In this document: positions 24,501 to 36,500 of the stretch, piece after piece
How positions within the stretch are numbered: position 1 is the first letter of the stretch
Layout: every line of letters begins with the position of its first letter
From: Stictocephala bisonia
Taxonomy: Eukaryota > Arthropoda > Insecta > Hemiptera > Membracidae
Reading direction: 5' to 3'
Assembly: GCA_035578905.1 (NCBI GenBank)
Contig: JAQJVL010000159.1
Location: 1 to 64,000, forward strand
Length of the DNA: 64,000 bases
Program-made: the position numbers and the translations under genes
Notes under the pieces: generated by a model
What the model saw: the letters and a program-made list of their open reading frames with translations, nothing else
Told to the model about the DNA's origin: nothing
The model's database searches: none

Positions 24501-27500
24501 TTTGACATCCAACGGTAACAACCAATTTCATACAATAATATAACAATAACAATGGCAGCTCACACCATGACACAAATCAATAATAATCCTATCTATTATA
24601 TTCATGACTTGAACACAAATAACAATTAAATAACAAGAATAATACAAATTAATTAATAGAAAATGAAAACGGAAAACCATAGACAATAAACATACAACAT
24701 ACAAGTATTCACTAGCCTCCGCCATCTATCTCTGTCCCTCCACAGCTCCCCCTCACACACTCCAGCCCAGGCCCCCCACATCATTCCGTGGGCCCCGTTG
24801 CTAAAAGTCTTGATGGGCCCCCCCTTTAACTAACAAAAAATAAAAAATTTCTATGAGTATATTATGGCTAGGATAATGCGTACTGAATATGTATTGGCAT
24901 TTGTATTAGTACCTTATCTGTGTTCTGGACATTCTGGTAAGTTGAGAACACATTAACACATCCTAATTTTCTCATTGAGATATTTAGAAGCAGAAGATAC
25001 AAAATTTGGGGAAAAATGAAGTAGGCAAGGCAAATACATTTTTATCAAAATCTTTATTAAAGGAAAATCTAATGTATTTCACAAAAATTAGTCTTATGTA
25101 TAGCTTGATAAAATAAACTTAGATTCAACGCTAAGAATTATGTTGGCTTAAACAAAAATATAGGTTATATGTTGCATTGTAAACATTGTAGTTTCTGAGT
25201 TCTGATAGTTCATTGCGAGATTGGAATCTACATTTTTCTAGCTTTCATCATAGAGAATTTTGCGATTACATCACTGAAGTCAAGGCTTGATGCAAGACGG
25301 TGTTCGATAGCTAACACTCAAAGTGAATTAAGGCGTTCTTGAGCCATTGATGCGCGTTGCCATGTCTTCAATACATTGCCCATCTTACTAGATGCTCTTT
25401 CTGCAGATGCAACAGAAACTGGTATCGTACAAAAGATTCTTAATGCAATACACACGTTTATGAATATTAGTTCTAACTGTTTGGCATGGATTGCATTTAA
25501 TAACTCTAATGGGTTACTTGACATGTTTTTTCGGTCAATTTGAAACACAGAGTTGAATATATGTTTCAGATGAATAATTTCATCTGAAAAGTTTTCTGAT
25601 AGATCGTTCTTATAAGTTTTAACTAAGTTCTCAGCCTTGTTCCTTAACTCACTGTCTTCCATCGTGCTGAATTGAAGAACAGGACTGAAGAGTTCAGTTA
25701 GTTCATTTGTAGCTTCAAATCTTGTATTGAGATCGGACAAAATACGATCCAAGACTCTATACACAATACTAGTTTTGAAATGGTTTCCTTCTTCTTCAAT
25801 ATTTGTTTCCAATTTAGGGCCACCTCTTGATTTTGAAAACGTAGATGGTATGTTGATGGATTCTGCCACTAAACGTGACTCACTGATTATGTCTTCCTAC
25901 GAATTTCTCAGTCGTTGCATGTCTTCCTTCAGATCATTCATCAGTTTCACTGCAATGTCCAGAGAGATACTCTGCGACTGAATTATTACACTCTTTTCAT
26001 TGATGCAACCCAATACTTTGTACCAAAATACTGTCATGCAAAGGCCTTGAAAAGAAGAAAAATATTTTTTAAGACCCATTACTTTATTGTATGCTTTTGG
26101 TTCCAGGCTTGATTTCAACTCAGTTAATACTCGTTCTAAGGCCTTCAATAGTCCTGAGTAGTGTTTTGCAACAGGAACAATGGCTTCGAATCTTTCGTAC
26201 CACCTTGTCTGTGGTTGTTTTTTTAGCGAAAGCGACATTTCTGAAGTCAAAATATCCCATTTTGTAGGACTATGGGCGAAAAAAGAATACACTGTTTCCA
26301 AGTTTCCAAAGAAAGTCATAATTTCGGGGCATGTTTGAACTGCATTAACTCCTATTCTGTTTAAGGAGTGAGCTCCACATGGTGAGTAAAATGCCACATC
26401 GTTTTTCTCTAACAGTCTTGCTTTTACTCCTTTTACTTTTCCACACATGTTAGATCCACCGTCATACGCTTGAGCCCTGCAGTCCTCAAGAGAGATGTTA
26501 TTTTCGACTAAGACAGTTAAAATTTCATTAGTAATATCTTCTCCACTTTTTCCATTACAGTTGACAAATTTCACAAATCTTTCTTTTATTTCATATTGCT
26601 TGGAGTCTTTACTTTGAATGACATATCTTAAAATAAATACGTTTTGTTCAAGATGGGATACATCAGGAGTTGCATCAACAATCAGCCCATAATAAATAGA
26701 TTCTTGCCTTTCTTCAAGTATACATTTTAAAACATTTCCACCGCAAAGTGAAGTAAACTCATTTTGACTTTTCCAAGATAAGTAATGGGCTTGTCCTTTC
26801 ATGTTTTTTCCTTGCAACTGTAGAGTTTTAATCTTAGCCAAGTGCTCCCTAGTGATTTCATCGTATTTTCCAATTAACTCCAAACTCCCCAGAAAATTCC
26901 CATTGTTTGCATTGCCAATTGATACATTATTTCCTTGGAAAGGCAACCCCCTTGACGCTAGAAAGAGTGTCACGTCTAAAATCCGTTGTAAAATTGCTTT
27001 CCACTTTTCTGCTTCGTTCAAAATTTGTTTTTGAAGACCACTATCAATACCTTTTGAACTAATTGATTGTTGGAGGGATTTCCATTGACAATAAGACTTA
27101 CGATGGTCATTGCTATTTTCATGTTCGGGAAGTTTGTTATACAACATTTTCCACGGAAATTGAGCAGGTGAAAATCCTACGTTTCCTAATTTGCTTCTTT
27201 TTTGGCAATTAGAAAAGAGTGCAGGCAATGCAATGAAGTGTCTGTTTTAAAGAGCTCCAAATTAACCAGTCCCTAGGGTACTTTTCTCGATTGTTTGTAG
27301 ATTTAGTGTTTAGAAGATAGTTAGGAAACTGTTTTCCTGTTTTGTCTTTAGGGAATGTCTTAGCTTGACTACATAATTCTTCAAATGTTATATTGTTTTG
27401 AGAGACAATGTTCTGACGATTAATATCACTTATAATTACCGGCCATGTGCCTGGGTCGGTAAAATCTATAATTGATTTATCATTGATAGAACCCTCGTCA

Positions 27501-30500
27501 TTTGAAATGTCGTTTTCATTATTACTACTTGTATTGATTGAATCTACATGTCCTACCTGCTGCACATCAGAGGAAGTCTTGCCTGTATTGTCATCAGTTT
27601 CAAACATTAATTCACTGGACACAGATACACTATCATCAGTAGCTTTAGAAGTAGATAAACTGTCACTTCTAACACTTGCATCATCATCACCACAATGAGA
27701 ACGGCTATCAGTATCGTCATTCTTTTTAAAAAACTTTGTAATGTTCTGCCGGCCCAAAGCCCCTTTTGCGTCTTTTATGGCTTTTAACTTCCGGATTTGT
27801 GCTTGAAATTACTTGTAGACATAATGATTAATGATGTAGAAAAGAAACTATTACATGTTTAACACAAATAATTATATAGTACACAAACTGTCATGCGGCA
27901 GAAACACACTACTGTAATCAGTACTAAGCACCTCTTAGGATCAACAACACTGACATGACTGGTGGCTGGAAATGGTGTGGACGGTGGACGGGTGGAGTGG
28001 TGCAAGTGAGGGTAGGGAGAGGAGAGGGGTACACTAAAAATAGCAACACCATTGACCTTGAGCCGAGTCACAGAGGGCTGGCCCGGCGCCGGCGCCGGCG
28101 GGCAGTGTTCTGCTCATGCACAACTCGGGCTGTGTAACAGCAAGGTGTCATGTGTTGCTACTTACGTCAGCTGGTTGTGGTTTGGTTAGCCTACTCACTG
28201 TTGTTGTAGATTCAGACACAGTTCGTACGCAACGCACTGCATATCCAATTCCAATTAACCAGTTTATATTACTCTGATAAAATATTTCATTGATACACAT
28301 AAATGTAGTCCTATTGATTTAATTATTGTTTTCTTTCTATGACTTATTAAAAATCCCCTAATTTTAAAATTTTTCTCCCGTTCTTATCGGTCCACGGGCC
28401 CCCTTGGCCCACGGGCCCCGTTGCCGTAGCAACAGTAGCACCGGCCATGTGGGGGCCCTGCTCCAGCCCACACCGATCCTCTTATCTCCACATCCCTTCT
28501 CACACCATCAATTCATGTACTTCTTGGCCTTCTTCCTATAATCCTATATCCCTGATTTTTTTCAGATTTTTATATTTTCCCATTCTCTTAACATGCTCAT
28601 AGCACCAAATTCGTGATTTTTCAACTCCTTCTTTCAGCCAGATCTCTTCACCAGATCTCTCTTAATTTCTACATTTCTTATTCTATCCTTTTGTCTTACC
28701 TTTAATTGTTTTCAAAAAACTTATTTCTCCCCCCCCCCCCCTCTGTATCCTGCTTCAGTTTGACTCCGTCATCTCCCAAGTCTCATCTGCATATGTAACC
28801 ACAGGGTTTTAATAAATCTTATAAATTATTGATTTAGCTTTTCTTTAGCACTCTGAGTCCCAATATTGTTGATAATAGTTCAGTCTAATTAGATGTACTG
28901 TAAATTGTATGAATAATTAAGATACTCTGCTAGAAACTCTTGAATGGTAACTAACTATTGCACTCATTTAAGTAGTTAAATAGCTGTTTATGGCAATAAC
29001 AATTTAGTTTTGATACCCTTGTGAAATTGTATGATTGAAATAGAATAGTGTGATGGAGTTTTGTATACAAGATTAGTGCATGGAGTCAAATGGCTCTATT
29101 TATGATCTATTGTAGTAAATCTGATCATGAATAGTTAGACTGAGCTGCATCGAGGTAGACTATATCTGTTCTTGCATGTGATTTTTGCCATATTTAACGT
29201 TGAATATCTTTATGTTGTTAAAACACTATGAGAAGAAAAATTTTGTCAATTTGGTGAAACAATGTATTTGTCTTTCAGTTAAATTGTATCTGGGTCTCAT
29301 GACAGTACTAAAAAATCTTTGAATTGTTTACAGTCGATACATTGCCATGGCGAGCAATGATCTGTAAAATAGAAACAATTGTACGGTTGGATTTTATTAG
29401 ATCTGTTACCTAACAGTAAATTATTTTAAAAGTCTTGTATTAGACATTTATTTTACGTTCAAAATCACTTCTGTAAAAACCATCTGTGATACTTAGAGAT
29501 ATTTTTAAAGTATGATCACATGAGAATACTATAGATACATTGGAATTTTAATACGACGAATCTGAACAGAATTGAAAAAATGCATGCTTTCAAGGTATTT
29601 GCAATATTGAGGTTTGTGGTAATGAGGTAAAAAGAACAAAATATTAGCAGATGGATTAATTTGTTCTTCATAATAATAAATTATCTATGTTGTTCTAATA
29701 CAAATCAGTTATTTTATATCTAGGTTAGGTTAAAGGGCACTAGGCCAGGAATTAGTATATTAAGAGAGATAGGACATCAGCAAACTTACCTTAAAAGACA
29801 AGTTCACTAACATCAGAGTAGTAGTCACAAACACAAAATACACAAAAGCTCACAAATTTTCAACACCACTGGCATTTTCTTCAGGTGAGTAGAGGGAGAG
29901 AGAGAGAGACACTGAAATGACTTCCACTATTGCTGGGTAGGTGGCTGTGGTGGGGGGGTGTACATCCATAGAGCAACACTCAGGTGTAGATGCAGTATTT
30001 CAGTTAGTATATATATATAAAAATATATAAAAATATAAATGAAGTTTGCTGATGGGGAAGGGGTTGAAGGGAAGTGGTCTATCTTATGTTCAGATTAGGT
30101 GGGTCACGGGATTTTGTTATCCATTGGTGTGCTAATTCCATCCTTCGGAGTTGGGAACTATTGGCATGGGAAGGAAGGGATCTGATTACCTTAGTGGTGT
30201 AACACTGATCAAAATTTTGATTATGGAGAAGAGTATGGGCAGAGACAGGTTTTTCAGGATTTTGGACTTTGCAATCATGTCTATGGCCATTCATGCGTTT
30301 ACGAAGGGTTTCACTGGTAAGGCCAATATATTGGGCAGGACAGTGCTGGCACTGGAGTTGATAAATTAGATTGGTGGAATCACAGGAGTGGTTTCCAGGT
30401 ATCTTGTAGGTTAAGGAGGTAGTGGAGCTGGTAAAAGATGTGGCTGAGAGATGAATAGGGCAGGTTTTGCAAGATTTCTTGTTACAAGGATTGGAACCGG

Positions 30501-33500
30501 GTGGTTGCTGGTCTTTAGGACAGGTCAGGATGTTGGGATCAGGTAACTTAGGATGGACCAGGATCTGGCGGAGGTTTTTGTTTTGTCTGAAAGTTACAGT
30601 AGGAGGTTTTTCAAGGAGATCTTTGGTGTGAGGGGAAGCTTTTAAGATGTTGAAGCCATCTTTCAGGATTTTGTTGAGTTTTTGTAGGCCATGGTGGTAA
30701 TTAGTGATAAGGGGTAAGCATTGGGAACTGCTTCTGGTTTGGGGTTGGTTTTGGGACTGGGCTAAACGGATTTGGTTTTTAACAAGGTTGGTAGGGTAAC
30801 CTCTCTTTTGGAAAGCACTGACAAGTTGGTTGTTGTATTGATTTAGGTTTCTGGGAGAGGAAATGATACGTTTGGCACGGGTGGCTAGGCTATAGGGTAG
30901 GGAGCGTTTAGTGTTGTTGGGGTGACAGCTGGTATAGTGAAGGTATTGTTGTTTATTGGTAGGTTTGATGTGAATATCAGTTTGAAGGACACCGTCCTCC
31001 AATCCAATTTCAACATCAAGGAAGACTATGCGTTCAGAAGAGGATTGCCAGGTGAAATTCAGTGATGAAAAGTTTTGTAGGCTTTGAAGGAAGGTTTCAA
31101 GATTGTTTTCGGAGTCAGTCCAGATCATGAAAATATCATCGATGAAACGGAGCCAGCAGAGGGGTTGGACGGGTTGTTTTTGAAGGAAAGTCTTCTCCAA
31201 TTTCCCCATGAACAGGTTGGCATAGGAAGGGGCCATGCGGGTACCCATAGCGGTACCCTTGATCTGGAGGTAGTTAATGCCAGAACTTTGGAAGTGGTTT
31301 TTTTCAAGGATGAATTGAGTCAGCTGAACTAGGAAGGAAGTGCTAGGCTTGGTGTTTGGAGGGCGTGTATTGAGGAAATACTCAATAGCAGCTAAGCCAT
31401 GAGCGTGGGGTATATTGGTGTACAGTGAAGTAGCATCAATGGTAACCAGTTTGGTGTTAAGGGGTAGAGGTTGGGGAAGATTGGAGAGGAGACTAAGGAA
31501 ATGATTGGTGTCCTGGACGTGGGAAGGAAGTTGTCGTACTAGAGGTTGGAGTTTATCATCGACAAAGGCAGAGATGCGTTCGGTAACAGAATTATAGCTG
31601 GCCACAATAGGCCTACCAGGGGGAGGGATGGTGCCTTTATGGATTTTGGGTAGGATATAAAACTGGGGTGGAGTAGGCTGTTCATTGATAAGCAGGATTT
31701 GGCTGGCGGTGGTTAGGTTTTGGTGTTTAGCATGATGAAGGAGGAGATTTTTCAGTTCTTGGTTGTGTTTTTCAGTTGGGTCGAAGTCAAGTTTTTTGTA
31801 GGTGCTGGAATCGGACAACTGGAGGTTAATTTCATTGATATAATCGGATTTGTTAAGAATAACAGTGGTGGAACCTTTATCGGCAGGAAGGATCATAATG
31901 TTGTCATTGGATTTTAGGGACTTTATGGCTCCGCGTTCAGCGATGGTAAGGTTCTGATCTTTAGGTAGTTGGGAGAAGAACTGAGGATCTGACACTTTTT
32001 GGAGGATGAAGTTAAGGTAAAGTTCAATAGGATGGTCAGGAGGTAGTGGTGGTGGGTCAAAGCTGGAAGGAGGTTTGAAGCGCGCTAGGCAGGTTTCAGG
32101 CAGGTTCGTAGGATTAGGGTTGAAGGTGTTGTTCTCAAAAAACATCTTCAACTTCAGGTTGCGGCCAAAGGAAATGACATCAGAGACTAAGGAGAACTGG
32201 TCTAGGTGAGAAGTAGGAGTGAAAGTAAGGCCTTTGGACAAAATGCTCAATTCAGGTTCGGAGAGGGTGTGGTTTGATAGGTTATACACGGAATGGTTGG
32301 AAGGATTGACTGTTTCCGTGGGTTTGACACTTGCGGGGGATGGGTTGGTACACAGTTTTTTGGGAAGAACAGGGAGTTGGCCAATGGGTGTGGGTATATT
32401 AAGAAGGTCAGCTAGGTTAGGTTTTGGGCCTATAAGAGGATAGGTGGATTCAAGGTTAGGCCTAATTTGAAGGAATCCAACTGTTTGGAGGGTTTGTAAG
32501 TAGAGTTTGGAAAGTTTTTTTAGTTTGGTTTGGTTGAGTTTGGTTAGCAGGTTGTTGGCAGTGGTAATAGTATTGGTAAGTTCATTGATAAGATGGGGAT
32601 TGGTGGATATGATCAGTTCATAGCAGGCAAGTAGGCTAGTAACAGTTTTATTGTGTTCTTCTTTGTACAGATTAAGGATGGTTTTAAGGATATGAAGGGA
32701 GTGACCATTAGATATTTCCAGGATTTTGTTGTGCATGTAGAAAGGCATAGCAGATATGGCAGGTTTAGAGGTTAGGCCTAGGGGGACAATTTCTAGGGCC
32801 AAACAATTAGAAAGAAAGGAAATATGGCTGGATAATTTGGCTAGATGGAAGGAGTGGTTTTTGAATTGTTTAAGCCAGCACTTAGGAAGATTCATGATGG
32901 AAGAGGACAGGAAGGCAGAATACAACACAAATGGAAAACAAGAACTGAAACTGAAACTGAAAAACACTGAAAAAAAACTGAAAAACACAACCAAGAACTG
33001 AAAAATCTCCTCCTTCATCATGCTAAACACCAAAACCTAACCACCGCCAGCCAAATCCTGCTTATCAATGAACAGCCTACTCCACCCCAGTTTTATATCC
33101 TACCCAAAATCCATAAAGGCACCATCCCTCCCCCTGGTAGGCCTATTGTGGCCAGCTATAATTCTGTTACCGAACGCATCTCTGCCTTTGTCGATGATAA
33201 ACTCCAACCTCTAGTACGACAACTTCCTTCCCACGTCCAGGACACCAATCATTTCCTTAGTCTCCTCTCCAATCTTCCCCAACCTCTACCCCTTAACACC
33301 AAACTGGTTACCATTGATGCTACTTCACTGTACACCAATATACCCCACGCTCATGGCTTAGCTGCTATTGAGTATTTCCTCAATACACGCCCTCCAAACA
33401 CCAAGCCTAGCACTTCCTTCCTAGTTCAGCTGACTCAATTCATCCTTGAAAAAAACCACTTCCAAAGTTCTGGCATTAACTACCTCCAGATCAAGGGTAC

Positions 33501-36500
33501 CGCTATGGGTACCCGCATGGCCCCTTCCTATGCCAACCTGTTCATGGGGAAATTGGAGAAGACTTTCCTTCAAAAACAACCCGTCCAACCCCTCTGCTGG
33601 CTCCGTTTCATCGATGATATTTTCATGATCTGGACTGACTCCGAAAACAATCTTGAAACCTTCCTTCAAAGCCTACAAAACTTTTCATCACTGAATTTCA
33701 CCTGGCAATCCTCTTCTGAACGCATAGTCTTCCTTGATGTTGAAATTGGATTGGAGGACGGTGTCCTTCAAACTGATATTCACATCAAACCTACCAATAA
33801 ACAACAATACCTTCACTATACCAGCTGTCACCCCAACAACACTAAACGCTCCCTACCCTATAGCCTAGCCACCCGTGCCAAACGTATCATTTCCTCTCCC
33901 AGAAACCTAAATCAATACAACAACCAACTTGTCAGTGCTTTCCAAAAGAGAGGTTACCCTACCAACCTTGTTAAAAACCAAATCCGTTTAGCCCAGTCCC
34001 AAAACCAACCCCAAACCAGAAGCAGTTCCCAATGCTTACCCCTTATCACTAATTACCACCATGGCCTACAAAAACTCAACAAAATCCTGAAAGATGGCTT
34101 CAACATCTTAAAAGCTTCCCCTCACACCAAAGATCTCCTTGAAAAACCTCCTACTGTAACTTTCAGACAAAACAAAAACCTCCGCCAGATCCTGGTCCAT
34201 CCTAAGTTACCTGATCCCAACATCCTGACCTGTCCTAAAGACCAGCAACCACCCGGTTCCAATCCTTGTAACAAGAAATCTTGCAAAACCTGCCCTATTC
34301 ATCTCTCAGCCACATCTTTTACCAGCTCCACTACCTCCTTAACCTACAAGATACCTGGAAACCACTCCTGTGATTCCACCAATCTAATTTATCAACTCCA
34401 GTGCCAGCACTGTCCTGCCCAATATATTGGCCTTACCAGTGAAACCCTTCGTAAACGCATGAATGGCCATAGACATGATTGCAAAGTCCAAAATCCTGAA
34501 AAACCTGTCTCTGCCCATACTCTTCTCCATAATCAAAATTTTGATCAGTGTTACACCACTAAGGTAATCAGATCCCTTCCTTCCCATGCCAATAGTTCCC
34601 AACTCCGAAGGATGGAATTAGCACACCAATGGATAACAAAATCCCGTGACCCACCTAATCTGAACATAAGATAGACCACTTCCCTTCAACCCCTTCCCCA
34701 TCAGCAAACTTCATTTATATTTTTATATATTTTTATATATATATACTAACTGAAATACTGCATCTACACCTGAGTGTTGCTCTATGGATGTACACCCCCC
34801 CACCACAGCCACCTACCCAGCAATAGTGGAAGTCATTTCAGTGTCTCTCTCTCTCTCCCTCTACTCACCTGAAGAAAATGCCAGTGGTGTTGAAAATTTG
34901 TGAGCTTTTGTGTATTTTGTGTTTGTGACTACTACTCTGATGTTAGTGAACTTGTCTTTTAAGGTAAGTTTGCTGATGTCCTATCTCTCTTAATATTATT
35001 TTATATCTAGAAATAACAGTTCAACAATTCTGAAATTCATACTTTTTTGGCTTTGGAATATTGCGATGGAGGTAAATATAAATTAAATTAATGTAAAAAT
35101 GTAAAACCATTTGATTGTTCACTAATAAGTACAATATAGCACGTGAAGAGCATACTATGTATATTTTAGGCCTTGAAATGTTCTATTTTTCGTAGCTTCA
35201 AATGTAGTGTAATAAATTTATTACATATAAAGGTAGTAAAATAAATTTGTTGATACAACTATGTGTATGTACAAAATTATGTTACATTTATGGTGTTTTA
35301 ATTTACATTCTGTAGGGATTTACTACTGTAGAGGATTAATGTATTACACTACATTTGAAGCTACATAAAAATAGAACATTTCAAGGTCATAGAACAACAG
35401 TATGAATAAAGAACAACAATAATGCTTAGAGCGGTACACATCTTCCTCTTTTAACCCTTTCCATCCCAACGTACGGTTTCCCCGACGTTCGAAAAATGTT
35501 CAAAAAATCCCAGCGTCCAGTTTTCGGATGTTCAGAAATAAATGTTGTTTAAATATTTAATAACTCGAAATACTTATATTAATGATATAGAAATGTTTGT
35601 AGTAACATTTTCTACTATAAAAACACTGATTTGTTACGAGAGAATGCTTTATTACAGTACCATAACTTGTATTATTTTGTTGGCTTTGTTTTGCATTAAC
35701 AGATATGTTGATTTTCGTCAGATGTGATCGTCAGCTGAGGTTAATTGTTGTTTCTTGACTAATGTGATTGTTTGTGTAGTATGGGAGGTAAAAATAAGTA
35801 AAATAAAATGTAGTAGGTTGCTAATAAGTTATAATAAAATCACTAATTGTGTGTATGATGAGAGTGATGAATCAAACCGCAAATATGGCTTAAGTGTTAT
35901 ATGTAGGATAAAAACTCGAAATGCAGTGTTTTTGAAAAGAGCCATAACTTTTTTTAATTTTAAACGTAGCATTGTGAAATATGAATTTATTTGAAGATAA
36001 CTAAATGGTGTTTTAAATAGTGTTATTAGCTCTGGTCAACGAATTTTTAAGTGCCATTCATAACGTAACAAACTGTAAAAAATGTTCAAAATATTTTTTG
36101 TCTAAATATAAATATGAAAAAAGGTTGTAAATTTTTTTAAGTCCTTTTTTATTTTATTTTATATTACAGATAATATCTTTAGGAAACTAATGAATCTCAA
36201 AATAATAAATTTATTCATAAATAGAATAATTATTATAACTTTTTTAGTAAAGTGCGACAAAGTTGTTCCTGGGATTTTTGGAACAAATTTTTCTTAAATG
36301 TCTGGGATGGAAAGGGTTAAATCACTCTGTGTGACGCTCATCGTATTTACTCAGTGAACCAATCATTCTGAATGGCACTGTAAAATCACAATATCAAACT
36401 AAACTAAAAAAATCTATAGATTTAGATATATAGATATATCTAGATTTTAGATAGATTTAGATTGAAAGGGGATATACACTTGGTCCAGCCAACCCTTGCA

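Larger units (their letters stand above)
24440..28870 (-). mobile_element. LINE 3' remnant split by a hAT insertion
   Basis: The LINE parts are 28461-28870 and 24440-24767. On the minus strand the first part reads, in broken frames, [20 protein letters not shown] and then [13 protein letters not shown] and [19 protein letters not shown]. This is the post-palm segment of RTE-like LINEs (IYKTxxRPVxTYxxETW). Past the hAT the sequence continues as 3' UTR and ends in a TATTTATT-type tail (24466-24502), read in + orientation. A homopolymer C run sits at 28728-28740. The element is dead. Confidence 0.65.
29724..34995 (-). mobile_element. Penelope-like element: full copy plus inverted truncated copy (5,272 bp)
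   Basis: One insertion bounded by the 15-bp duplications at 29709-29723 and 34996-35010. A full-length minus-strand copy (about 29724-32975) is joined head-to-head to a 5'-truncated + strand copy (32976-34995). The shared sequence forms two 2,020-bp arms, 29758-31777 and 32976-34995, which mirror each other with coordinates summing to 64753; I found no difference in the stretches I compared. The outer left end has 34 extra bases (29724-29757) not mirrored on the right. Penelope-like elements are known for partial inverted or tandem copies and for a terminal extension of about this length. The unpaired centre is 31778-32975. Confidence 0.93.

Noticed and set aside
31084..31332. + strand frame inside the minus-strand Penelope copy (mirrored at 33421-33669)
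   Set aside because: Antisense shadow of the conserved reverse transcriptase; duplicated only because the arms are inverted copies.
32896..33033. Extra 46 codons at the start of the Penelope frame
   Set aside because: They come from the CTGAAA-rich junction and the antisense of the inverted copy, giving a low-complexity Phe/Ser-rich stretch not expected in a native N-terminus.
29758..34995. Hammerhead ribozyme in the Penelope ends
   Set aside because: Such ribozymes are known in Penelope-like elements, so I looked for CTGANGA plus GAAA cores. Only partial matches (CTGATG near 30050 and 34960) without the second core were found.
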